This document shows positions 7,924-15,058 of a stretch of DNA of 32,563 nucleotides, piece by piece. Position numbers and translations under genes: made by a program. The DNA is from Pseudomonadota bacterium (GTDB lineage: Bacteria; Pseudomonadota; Gammaproteobacteria; Pseudomonadales; Halieaceae). The notes beneath the pieces were generated by a model, which was not told where the DNA came from, did not search any database, and saw only the letters and a program-made list of their open reading frames with translations. The stretch is from contig JADFVW010000167.1 of NCBI GenBank assembly GCA_015222725.1, positions 1-32,563 of the forward strand. Direction: 5' to 3'. How positions within the stretch are numbered: position 1 is the stretch's first letter; every line of letters starts with the position of its first letter.

Positions 7924-8754
7924 TTACCAGCGCTCCCACACACCGCGCAGGTCTCCGAGGTGGCGTAATTCTACACCGAGTTGCGCGCCATAGGGGGCAT
8001 CTCTATGAAAATCGCTGCCCGCCGAAACTTCCAATTCAAATTCCAGGGCCAGGCGCTTCAGCTGATTGGTTTGGTCCGCCGTTTGACGGCCGTTCAGGAT
8101 CTCCACAGCCTGCCCTCCGGCCAGCTTGAAATCGACGATCAGGCGACGCAGTTTCATCCGCGTAAACTTGTACTTCAAGGGATGGGCGACAATGGCCACG
8201 CCCCCCGACTCGACAATCCAGCCAGTAACCTCACTTAACTCCGGCCAGAACGCTTTTACATCGCCTATTTTTCCCTGCCCCAGATACTTGTCAAATGCCT
8301 GGTTAAAGTCTTCTACATGGCCCTGGTCAATAAGCCACCGGGCAAAATGCGGCCGCCCCAGCTGGCTCTCTCCCGCGATTGCCAGAGCCCCACTGTGCGC
8401 GCCGGCAAAGCCCTTCGCCTCCAGGCGCTCGGCAATTTTCTTTCCCCGCGCTATCCGGGCATCCCCTAAAAGGGCCAATCCAGCGGCCATGGCGGGGTGC
8501 TGGTCATCCACTGCCAGGCCCACGATATGAATTGTGGTACCAGACCAGCGACAGGAAAATTCCACCCCGGAAATTAGTCTCATCTGCCCGGGAATGTGCG
8601 TATAATACTCCGCCGCAGCCCGATAGCCTGCCATGGTATCGTGGTCGGTAATGGCAAACTGGTGAATATTTCCCGCCACAGCCCGGTCAATTAACTCGCC
8701 GGGGCTGAGGGCACCATCGGATGCGGTGGTGTGGCTGTGAAAGTCGATTAGCAC
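7924..8754 (-). CDS. rnm: PHP-domain phosphoesterase, RNase AM type (YciV)
   Basis: This PHP-domain metallo-phosphoesterase is homologous to E. coli YciV/RNase AM, a 5'-3' exonuclease that trims rRNA 5' ends and also hydrolyses 3',5'-nucleoside bisphosphates. The metal-ligand motifs visible are DFHSHTTASDG at the N-terminus, ITDHDT, GVEFS, VAHPLKY and GSDFH. I place the start at GTG 8754 (276 aa): AAAGG lies about 7 nt upstream and the PHP motif begins three codons later. The ATG at 8850 would add 32 residues without homology. It is first in the minus-strand operon and divergent from yciB. Confidence 0.88.
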   Translation of the reverse strand: MLIDFHSHTTASDGALSPGELIDRAVAGNIHQFAITDHDTMAGYRAAAEYYTHIPGQMRLISGVEFSCRWSGTTIHIVGLAVDDQHPAMAAGLALLGDARIARGKKIAERLEAKGFAGAHSGALAIAGESQLGRPHFARWLIDQGHVEDFNQAFDKYLGQGKIGDVKAFWPELSEVTGWIVESGGVAIVAHPLKYKFTRMKLRRLIVDFKLAGGQAVEILNGRQTADQTNQLKRLALEFELEVSAGSDFHRDAPYGAQLGVELRHLGDLRGVWERW

Positions 8755-8858
8755 AATTGTACCTTTAGTTGGGCCACCTATAGTATCAGCTGATGCCCGA
8801 GAAAACCTATCAGACGCTAAACCCGTGACGCAGAACAACCTATGAGACAAGCAGTTTT

Positions 8859-9467
8859 ATGAAGCAACTGGCTGAATTTTTACCTATCGCCCTGTTTTTC
8901 ATCGTCTACCAGTTCAAGGGTGAGACCATCGAACTGGGCAGCTGGACACACACCCTGGACGGGATTTTCTCCGCAACTGCTGTTCTCATGGCTGCAACCG
9001 GTGCACAGGTTGCAGTGAGTTTCGCCATAAGCCGCCGCCTGGAAAAACGTCAACTGTGGTTATTACTGGCGGTGCTGGTATTTGGCGGTGCCACCCTGTT
9101 TTTCCGCAATCAAATGTTTATTCAATGGAAGCCCACCATATTCAACTGGGTGCTGGCCCTCGCCTTCGGCGCCTCCCAGTTTATCGGCGACAAAAACCTG
9201 ATGCAGCGCACCCTGGGCAGCCAGTTGCAATTACCCGGCGTCGTCTGGACAAAACTCAACCTGATCTGGACAACAAATTTTGCCGTGGTCGGGGCGCTAA
9301 ACTTATACGTCGCCTATTATTACAGCGAGGAGACATGGGTCAGCTACAAGCTCTATTCAGCCATTGGCTTTACCATTGTATTGACCCTACTTACCGCTCT
9401 CTTGATCAGTCCTCACCTGCGCGAAGATGAGGACGAACAGAGCGACGAGCAACTTCCCCAGAAATAA
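8859..9467 (+). CDS. yciB: Inner-membrane septation protein YciB
   Basis: This is an integral membrane protein of the YciB/IspZ family (202 aa), implicated in cell-envelope synthesis and septation. About five hydrophobic segments are visible, beginning with [13 protein letters not shown]. The conserved stretch [18 protein letters not shown] and the later [10 protein letters not shown] segment are diagnostic. The C-terminal tail is acidic ([13 protein letters not shown]) and longer than in E. coli. yciI follows after 10 nt, so the two genes are probably an operon. Confidence 0.94.
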   Translation: MKQLAEFLPIALFFIVYQFKGETIELGSWTHTLDGIFSATAVLMAATGAQVAVSFAISRRLEKRQLWLLLAVLVFGGATLFFRNQMFIQWKPTIFNWVLALAFGASQFIGDKNLMQRTLGSQLQLPGVVWTKLNLIWTTNFAVVGALNLYVAYYYSEETWVSYKLYSAIGFTIVLTLLTALLISPHLREDEDEQSDEQLPQK

Positions 9468-9477
9468 GGACCAACCC

Positions 9478-9777
9478 ATGTACTACGCCATCATTTGCGA
9501 GGACATAGAAAACAGCCTGTCACTGCGGCAACAAGCCAGGCCAGCCCATTTATCCCGCATCCAGGAACTGGTAGACCAGGGGCGACTGCTTGCTGCCGGC
9601 CCCCACCCCGCCCTGGATACCGGAGAGCCTGGAGAGGCGGGCTTCACTGGAAGCCTGATTATCGCTGAGTTCGACAGCCTGGAGGCGGCCACCGTATGGG
9701 CCGACTCTGACCCCTACGTAGATGCGGGTGTATTCAACCGGGTGACGGTTAAACCCTATAAGGTCGTACTGCCTTAA
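9478..9777 (+). CDS. yciI: YciI family protein
   Basis: This is a 99-aa dimeric alpha/beta-barrel protein of the YciI family; the cellular role is not established. It aligns with E. coli YciI end to end: [39 protein letters not shown] and [12 protein letters not shown]. The start is ATG 9478, supported by AAGGA 6 nt upstream; the frame upstream (to 9427) overlaps yciB and has no homology. Confidence 0.95.
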   Translation: MYYAIICEDIENSLSLRQQARPAHLSRIQELVDQGRLLAAGPHPALDTGEPGEAGFTGSLIIAEFDSLEAATVWADSDPYVDAGVFNRVTVKPYKVVLP

Positions 9778-9857
9778 ACTTGTTTCAAGCTGCGCCTATG
9801 AATACACTGCACCGCTGACCCAAAGACTAGAACCATAAGCCGACAAAGGACCTTATT

Positions 9858-10532
9858 TTGCGATTTATCATAACACTCTCTACGCTTTTGCTACTCGCTG
9901 CCACCCCTGCCATTGCCCAGGACACTCGCTATGTCAGTGACAAACAATATATTCCCCTGCGCAGCGGGCCCGGGTCTGATTACCGCATTACACACAGGGG
10001 CATCCCCTCGGGTACACGCCTGAGCGTTGCCCGCACCTCAGGTGATGGAACATTCGCTGAAATTACCACTGCCAAGGGCACCACCGGCTGGATTCGCACA
10101 CAGTACCTGATGAAAGACCTTCCCGCGCAGAACAAACTGGATGCCGCCGTCAAAAAGGCCGCCGATCTGGAAGCAACAAATGTATCCCTGGCCAGCGAAG
10201 CCAAAGCGCTGAAAATCGAGCGCGTCGACGTACTCAAGCAAATCCAGAGCACCGATGGGCAACTCGATGAAGTGAGCCTGGAATTGACAGAATTAAAGCA
10301 GATCTCGGGCAATGCCGTGCAGTTGGATACGGATAATCGCCGATTAATCGTGGAGTCAGAGACGCTTAAGTCAGAACTGGACATGCACCGCGCAGAAAAT
10401 CAGCGGCTTAAGGATCGACTGAATAGCGAGGGCTTTATGAACGGTGCACTGGCGGTGCTACTTGGGGTTATCATTGCCCTGGTGGTTCCCCGGTTGTGGC
10501 CCAAGCGCCGCAGAGACTCTGGCTGGGCATAG
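9858..10532 (+). CDS. SH3-domain and membrane-anchor protein (TIGR04211/YgiM-like)
   Basis: The protein has 224 aa. A signal peptide (1-20, cleavage after AIAQ) is followed by a bacterial SH3 domain (about 22-88, with PLRSGPGSDYRI and GTTGWIRTQYL), a long coiled coil (about 95-190) and a C-terminal membrane helix (about 195-213) ending in a basic cytoplasmic tail (PKRRR). This architecture matches the YgiM/TIGR04211 family, whose function is unknown; an envelope or peptidoglycan-binding role is inferred from the SH3 domain. The start codon is TTG at 9858, with AAAGGA 8 nt upstream. Confidence 0.88.
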   Translation: MRFIITLSTLLLLAATPAIAQDTRYVSDKQYIPLRSGPGSDYRITHRGIPSGTRLSVARTSGDGTFAEITTAKGTTGWIRTQYLMKDLPAQNKLDAAVKKAADLEATNVSLASEAKALKIERVDVLKQIQSTDGQLDEVSLELTELKQISGNAVQLDTDNRRLIVESETLKSELDMHRAENQRLKDRLNSEGFMNGALAVLLGVIIALVVPRLWPKRRRDSGWA

Positions 10533-10562
10533 TGCTCGAATACACCAATACAGGAAACCATC

Positions 10563-11135
10563 ATGTACAAAATATTATTGCTCTGCCTTTTTATTATGCT
10601 CCCCTGCCTGGCGCAGGCCGGGGACAACAAAGCACCCAACCCCCAGGTCATCATCAAAACCAACTACGGCGATATCACCGTACGCCTTTTTCCTGCCAAG
10701 GCTCCACTTACGGTTGAAAACTTTCTCAAGTATGTCGATGCGGGCCAGTACAACGGCACCATTTTCCACCGCGTGATCCCAAAGTTTATGATTCAGGGCG
10801 GTGGCTTTTTGCCCGACATGAGCAAGAAAGAAACCGGGAAACCCATCGTCAACGAATCCAAAAACAAGCTGCACAACACCCGCGGCACGATCGCCATGGC
10901 GAGAACCAACCACCCCGACTCCGCCACCGCCCAGTTTTTTATCAACCAGAGCACCAACCTGCGGCTGGATTGGACACCCGGAAATCCCGGCTACACCGTA
11001 TTTGGTGAAGTTACCAGCGGACTGGATGTTGTGGACTTTATCGCTTCATCACCGGTACAAAAGGCAGGGGGCATGGACAACGTGCCTATCGAGACCATCG
11101 TCATAAGCGAGATCAAGCGCAAGAGCCTGCTGTGA
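10563..11135 (+). CDS. Periplasmic cyclophilin-type peptidyl-prolyl isomerase
   Basis: This cyclophilin (190 aa) catalyses cis-trans isomerisation of prolyl bonds. A hydrophobic signal peptide (1-18, ending CLAQA) indicates export, as for PpiA. The active-site signatures are FHRVIPKFMIQGG (Phe and Arg of the catalytic pocket), MARTNHPDSATAQFFIN, and the VFGEV segment. An AGGA ribosome site precedes the ATG. The next gene, pdxJ, overlaps it by 4 bp (GTGA), so the two are coupled in translation although their functions are unrelated. Confidence 0.93.
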   Translation: MYKILLLCLFIMLPCLAQAGDNKAPNPQVIIKTNYGDITVRLFPAKAPLTVENFLKYVDAGQYNGTIFHRVIPKFMIQGGGFLPDMSKKETGKPIVNESKNKLHNTRGTIAMARTNHPDSATAQFFINQSTNLRLDWTPGNPGYTVFGEVTSGLDVVDFIASSPVQKAGGMDNVPIETIVISEIKRKSLL

Positions 11136-11914
11136 TCGCACTCAGCGTCAATCTCAACAAAATTGCGCTGATCCGAAACTCCCGGGACACGACTAATCCC
11201 AGTATCCCGCACCACGCCCGGATGTGCCTGGACGCGGGGGCCGATGGCATCACTGTCCACCCCCGCCCCGACCAACGCCATATCAGGGTAGACGACTGCT
11301 TTGAGCTGGCCGCCATGCTACGCGGCGACCTATCATCGCCGCGTATCGAGTTCAATATCGAGGGCAACCCCATGACCGGTCCGCGCAAAAGCGAGCGCGC
11401 CGGGGTGAGTGACTACCCGGGCTTCATGGCGCTGGTAAAAGCCATCTGCCCGGCACAGTGCACACTGGTGCCCGATGGCGACGGCCAACTCACCTCAGAT
11501 CACGGCTTTGACCTAATGCGAGATGGCGAGCGGGTTGCCCCCCTGGTGCAGGAGCTGAAAGCCCTGGGAATTCGAACCAGCCTGTTTATGGACCCCGACC
11601 TGGAGCAAATTCGACTGGCCGCACAGACCGGTGCCGATCGCATCGAGCTGTATACAGAATCTTATGCAGAAGCCTGGCGCCGGCAGGAAAATGTGGACGG
11701 CGTACTTCATCAGTTTATCGAAGCCGCCGAAGTCGCCGCCGAAGAGGGCCTGGGCCTGAATGCGGGACACGACCTGGACTTGAACAACCTGCCACGTTTC
11801 GTTGATGTACCGGGATTGCTGGAAGTTTCTATCGGTCATGCTTTGACGGTGGATGCTATTCGGATGGGACTAGCGAGTACAGTGAAGGCGTATAAAGCTG
11901 TGCTGGGGACGTAG
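11132..11914 (+). CDS. pdxJ: Pyridoxine 5'-phosphate synthase, Bacteroidetes-like subtype
   Basis: PdxJ condenses 1-deoxyxylulose 5-phosphate with 3-amino-2-oxopropyl phosphate to give pyridoxine 5'-phosphate. The protein is 260 aa, a single TIM barrel. Diagnostic segments are SVNLNKIALIRNSR, DAGADGITVHPRPDQRHI, EFNIEG, CTLVPD, SLFMDPD, ELYTESYA and LNAGHDLDL (the NAGH His). The HPRPDQRHIR / EFNIEG wording resembles the Bacteroidetes type more than the enterobacterial enzyme (HLREDRRHI). The start is GTG 11132, overlapping the cyclophilin stop. In many gammaproteobacteria pdxJ lies in the rnc-era-recO cluster; here it does not, so this may be a second or replaced copy. Confidence 0.9.
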   Translation: MIALSVNLNKIALIRNSRDTTNPSIPHHARMCLDAGADGITVHPRPDQRHIRVDDCFELAAMLRGDLSSPRIEFNIEGNPMTGPRKSERAGVSDYPGFMALVKAICPAQCTLVPDGDGQLTSDHGFDLMRDGERVAPLVQELKALGIRTSLFMDPDLEQIRLAAQTGADRIELYTESYAEAWRRQENVDGVLHQFIEAAEVAAEEGLGLNAGHDLDLNNLPRFVDVPGLLEVSIGHALTVDAIRMGLASTVKAYKAVLGT

Positions 11915-11940
11915 TTTTAATTCCAATAGTTGAAGCATAG

Positions 11941-12048
11941 CCCTGATAGTCTATGGGGTGTTTAAAACCGTCTGCGGCAGGGACGCCGCAGCCGAGACTC
12001 CATGGATGGATTCACGTCGTGTTTTAAACACCCCATAGACTATCAGGG
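11941..12048 (+). repeat. Structured palindromic repeat, copy 2 (pdxJ/methyltransferase junction)
   Basis: There is a perfect 28-bp inverted repeat (11941-11968 with 12021-12048) enclosing a 52-bp core. The core holds a 7-bp hairpin (11972-11978 with 11985-11991, loop AGGGAC) followed by a motif containing CCATGGATGG, ATTCACG and CGTGT. It shares this core with copy 1 (1629-1790, opposite strand) while the arms are unrelated. Lying between the ends of two convergent genes it could work as a two-way terminator, but there is no clear T-run. Confidence 0.88.
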
Positions 12049-12069
12049 CGCCACCACTACTTGATAAAA

Positions 12070-12741
12070 CTACGAACCTGCCAGATATATCCTCACATCC
12101 CGAAACTCCGGCGACTCATCGAGGTCCGGTAAGGTACTGGCCTTATGGCGATCTATCTGAACGTAGGGCGGATAATCGAAATCTTTCACGCGAGAATCTG
12201 CAATCAAGACCTGATCGGCCCTATCCACAAAGCGCTGTAACCACACCAGATTTTCCCGGTCATACAGAACATCGGCGACGATAATCAGGTCTATGGCACC
12301 TTCGACTTCAAAATAATCGCTTACCAGTGTTAATTTCACACCGTTGAGCTCTGCATTTCGTTTTGTCGCAGCCAGAGCGAGGGGGTCATTGTCGCAGGCG
12401 ATGACTTCGCTGGCTCCGCCCAGGGCGGCGGCGATGGCGACTACGCCGGAGCCGCAGCCGAAATCCAGCACCCGTTTACCCTTCACCCAGGATGGGTCAT
12501 CCTGTAGAAACTGTGCCAGTACTTGGCCGGAGGCCCAACAAAATACCCAATACAGGGGGTTATCCATAAGGCGGGTAACCACCTCCGGCGAGAGTGTGCT
12601 CTGGGGGTAATCTTCATTTAGCAGGAACAGGCCAAGTTCGGGATAGTCCGGCAGGGACATGTGCTCTATGCGTGCCTCGGGCAACAAATCCTGAATTATT
12701 GCTGATAATTTCTTCTCGACCACGGTTGGGCAGGTCTCCAC
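12070..12741 (-). CDS. Class I SAM-dependent methyltransferase, METTL20/Nnt1-like
   Basis: The protein has 223 aa with a Rossmann-type methyltransferase fold. Motif I is [15 protein letters not shown] (about 90-104), the acidic end of beta 2 is VIACDND, and the post-II motif is [25 protein letters not shown] segment precedes motif I, as in the COG3897 family, which includes the bacterial ETF-beta lysine methyltransferases related to METTL20. The substrate is therefore probably a protein lysine (possibly ETF-beta), but this is inference; ribosomal-protein methylation is the main alternative. It is transcribed alone and is divergent from rluA. Confidence 0.75.
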   Translation of the reverse strand: METCPTVVEKKLSAIIQDLLPEARIEHMSLPDYPELGLFLLNEDYPQSTLSPEVVTRLMDNPLYWVFCWASGQVLAQFLQDDPSWVKGKRVLDFGCGSGVVAIAAALGGASEVIACDNDPLALAATKRNAELNGVKLTLVSDYFEVEGAIDLIIVADVLYDRENLVWLQRFVDRADQVLIADSRVKDFDYPPYVQIDRHKASTLPDLDESPEFRDVRIYLAGS

Positions 12742-12780
12742 TGGTTTACTTTTGCGCTGTAGGCCCTAAAGTACCATGCC

Positions 12781-13440
12781 ATGACTGAACAACCCTATCT
12801 CGTTCCCCACAGCCAGGAAGAAATTACCATTCTCTACGAGGATGAAAATCTGCTGTTGGTACGCAAACCGCATTTGCTGCTCACCATTCCCGGGCGCCAC
12901 CCCCTGAACAAGGACTGCCTCATTACGCGGCTGCAACAGAACTATCCCTCGGCGAGCATTGTGCACCGACTGGACCTGGACACCTCGGGCATCATGGTTA
13001 TTCCGCTGAACAAAGCCACCCACTCGCATATCAGCAGGCAGTTTCAGGAGCGCAGGGTCGAAAAATCCTATTATGCGATTGTATATGGCGTTGTCGAGGA
13101 GGATCAGGGGGAAATTGACTTGCCAATTGCACCGGACTGGAGCCGGCGACCGCGGCAGAAAATTTGCGCGCAGCGGGGTAAACAGGCCCTGACACGATTT
13201 GAGGTTTTGCAGCGGGAAGCAGATCGCTCCCGGCTTTTACTAAAACCCGTCACCGGTCGCTCCCACCAACTGCGCATTCATATGCGAGAACTGGGCCACC
13301 CCATTCTGGGTTGCGATATGTACGCCCACGATGAGGCGCTAAAGATGTCTCCACGATTACTGCTGCACGCCACAGCGCTGGCATTTACCCATCCCGCCAC
13401 CGGAGACTGGTTGAGTGGCGAATGTCCAGCAGACTTCTGA
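12781..13440 (+). CDS. rluA: RluA family pseudouridine synthase
   Basis: This is a 219-aa pseudouridine synthase with the catalytic Asp65 in HRLDLDTSG and the signature TGRSHQLRIHMRELGHPILGC seen in part as GRSHQLRIHMRELGHPI. Its length and lack of an S4 domain match E. coli RluA, which modifies 23S rRNA U746 and U32 of several tRNAs; the dual specificity here is inferred. The ATG at 12781 is the first start in frame. It is divergent from the methyltransferase and convergent with the crotonase-fold gene, with only 12 bp between, including an eight-base C run. Confidence 0.88.
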   Translation: MTEQPYLVPHSQEEITILYEDENLLLVRKPHLLLTIPGRHPLNKDCLITRLQQNYPSASIVHRLDLDTSGIMVIPLNKATHSHISRQFQERRVEKSYYAIVYGVVEEDQGEIDLPIAPDWSRRPRQKICAQRGKQALTRFEVLQREADRSRLLLKPVTGRSHQLRIHMRELGHPILGCDMYAHDEALKMSPRLLLHATALAFTHPATGDWLSGECPADF

Positions 13441-13452
13441 CCCCCCCCTATT

Positions 13453-14229
13453 CTAAATGTCGTCGAAATTACCATGGCGGCCTTGACCCGAGGCAAACCG
13501 GGTAGCACCGTCCAATGTTTCCTTCGAGGCAATAACCTGCATGCCCCGCCGGTATTCATTTTCCAGGGCCTCCTCCAGGGAAAGGTTCCACTGTTCACAA
13601 GCACTGAGCCGGTCCGATCGCAGACAGATCTGCGGGTATCGGGCAATTTGCTCCGCCAGTTCAATGGCCGCAGACAGGCATTCGCCCTCTGCCACAACCC
13701 GATTGGCCAGGCCTATTTGCAGTGCTTCTTCTGCCGAGACCGGGCGTCCGGTGAGAATAAGATCCATAGCCCGGCTGTGCCCGATAAGCCGGGGCAAACG
13801 AATAGTGCCACCGTCAATAAGTGGCACACCCCAGCGCCGACAAAACACACCCATAATGGCGCTACGCTCCACCACCCGCATATCGCACCACAGGGCCAGT
13901 TCCAGGCCACCGGCAACGGCATGTCCCGCCACCGCGGCAATAACAGGCTTACTCAGCAGCATCCGGCTGGGCCCCATGGGGCCGTCACCCTCAAAGGTCG
14001 GTGACACCATGTTTTCACCGCCCGCAGCGATAGACTTGAGGTCGGCACCGGCGCAGAAAGTACCGTGGTCGCCATAGAAAACCGCGACATCGCTCTCAGG
14101 GTCCGCATCAAATTCACGAAAGGCCGCGGCCAGGGCCCCAGCGGTTTTTGCATCCACTGCGTTTCTGACTGCAGGGCGCGCCAGTGATATCACCGTTACC
14201 CTGTTACGTTGTTCTACACTAACAGACAT
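13453..14229 (-). CDS. Crotonase-fold (enoyl-CoA hydratase/isomerase family) protein, one catalytic Glu replaced
   Basis: The protein is 258 aa with the crotonase fold. The oxyanion-hole segments are FCAGADLKSI (58-67) and AVAGGLELALWCD (104-116). Glu110 aligns with Glu144 of rat mitochondrial hydratase, but the position of Glu164, exactly 20 residues on, is Cys130 (MGVFCRRWGVPLIDGG). A classical hydratase needs both, so hydration of a simple enoyl-CoA is doubtful; isomerase, hydrolase or lyase activity on a CoA ester is more likely. The gene stands alone and is divergent from rsmE; its link to the acyl-CoA dehydrogenases about 10 kb away is only thematic. Confidence 0.85.
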   Translation of the reverse strand: MSVSVEQRNRVTVISLARPAVRNAVDAKTAGALAAAFREFDADPESDVAVFYGDHGTFCAGADLKSIAAGGENMVSPTFEGDGPMGPSRMLLSKPVIAAVAGHAVAGGLELALWCDMRVVERSAIMGVFCRRWGVPLIDGGTIRLPRLIGHSRAMDLILTGRPVSAEEALQIGLANRVVAEGECLSAAIELAEQIARYPQICLRSDRLSACEQWNLSLEEALENEYRRGMQVIASKETLDGATRFASGQGRHGNFDDI

Positions 14230-14339
14230 TTTCCACCTCTGTGACCTTGCTCAATGGGTCCAGCCATCGAGACATTAAACTTCAGGTGATTTAGTATAGC
14301 CCTCGAAACACCGAGTAACGAATAATGGAATCACCCTAA

Positions 14340-15047
14340 TTGAATATCCTCCTTTTCACAGACTCTGACATAGTCGCCCCCGGGCAGATAAAAATACGCG
14401 GCCGCCGTTTCGAACATCTGGTTCGTGTACTCGGCATTGAGGTCGGAAGACAACTGCGCGTGGGAGAACTGGGCGGGGAGCTTGGTTTGGGAACGGTTTT
14501 AAAAGTCACTGATGCTGAGGCTTTGATTTCTGTTGAGCTAAACCAGACTCCTCCGCCCAAGCTGCCGCTCAGCCTGGTTCTGGCCCTACCCCGACCAAAG
14601 ATGTTGCGACGAATACTGCGTACGGTCGCTGAATTGGGAGTCTCCGAGCTGCACCTCATCAACAGCTACAGAGTCGAAAAGTCTTACTGGAGCACGCCCG
14701 CGCTGAACGAAGAAAAGATACGGGCTTATTTTATAGATGGACTCGAACAGTCCCGGGACACCGTATTACCCGACCTTTACCTGCACCACCGCTTCAAGCC
14801 CTTTGTGGAGGACCAGCTCCCGGCGCTAATTGGAAACAAACGAGGCCTGGCCGCTCACCCCGGAGACTACCCTGCTTGCCCACACGACATCGGCGAAGAC
14901 ACGCTGATGGTCATCGGGCCGGAGGGTGGCTTTATCCCCTTTGAAGTGGAAAAACTGCAGCAGGCGGGCTGCGAAATCGTGTCGCTGGGCAGCCGTATTC
15001 TGCGGGTTGAAAACGCAGTGACCAATGTCATCGGCCGTTTATTTTAA
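14340..15047 (+). CDS. rsmE: 16S rRNA (uracil1498-N3)-methyltransferase
   Basis: RsmE methylates N3 of U1498 in the 30S decoding region using SAM. The 235-aa protein has an N-terminal PUA-like domain (about 1-70, with RRFEHLVRVLG) and a SPOUT trefoil-knot domain with VIGPEGGFIPFEVE (about 197-210) and LGSRILRVENAV near the C-terminus. The start must be TTG 14340: an in-frame TAA lies immediately before it and the conserved N-terminus MNILLF starts there. The Shine-Dalgarno is weak (TGGAA). Confidence 0.94.
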   Translation: MNILLFTDSDIVAPGQIKIRGRRFEHLVRVLGIEVGRQLRVGELGGELGLGTVLKVTDAEALISVELNQTPPPKLPLSLVLALPRPKMLRRILRTVAELGVSELHLINSYRVEKSYWSTPALNEEKIRAYFIDGLEQSRDTVLPDLYLHHRFKPFVEDQLPALIGNKRGLAAHPGDYPACPHDIGEDTLMVIGPEGGFIPFEVEKLQQAGCEIVSLGSRILRVENAVTNVIGRLF

Positions 15048-15058
15048 GCTGACGGGCA

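Noticed and set aside
7894-7939. Upstream ATG start of yciO giving 222 aa
   Set aside because: The extra 15 residues have no homology and would overlap rnm; the E. coli-like N-terminus begins at GTG 7894.
8755-8850. Upstream ATG start of the PHP protein (308 aa)
   Set aside because: The added residues are not family-like and would fill the divergent promoter gap; GTG 8754 has AAAGG at good spacing.
1629-12048. Integron attC sites as an explanation of the two palindromes
   Set aside because: They are long imperfect palindromes, but the RYYYAAC/GTTRRRY core sites are not present in the right places, there is no cassette array or integrase, and the genes between are conserved housekeeping genes.
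11941-12048. Simple rho-independent terminator
   Set aside because: The arms could stop transcription, but the 52-bp conserved core in the loop and the lack of a T-run do not fit a standard terminator; a terminator role may be secondary.
13440-13452. Eight-base C run between rluA and the crotonase-fold gene as a phase-variation tract
   Set aside because: It lies outside both coding regions and downstream of both stops, so length change would not switch either gene.
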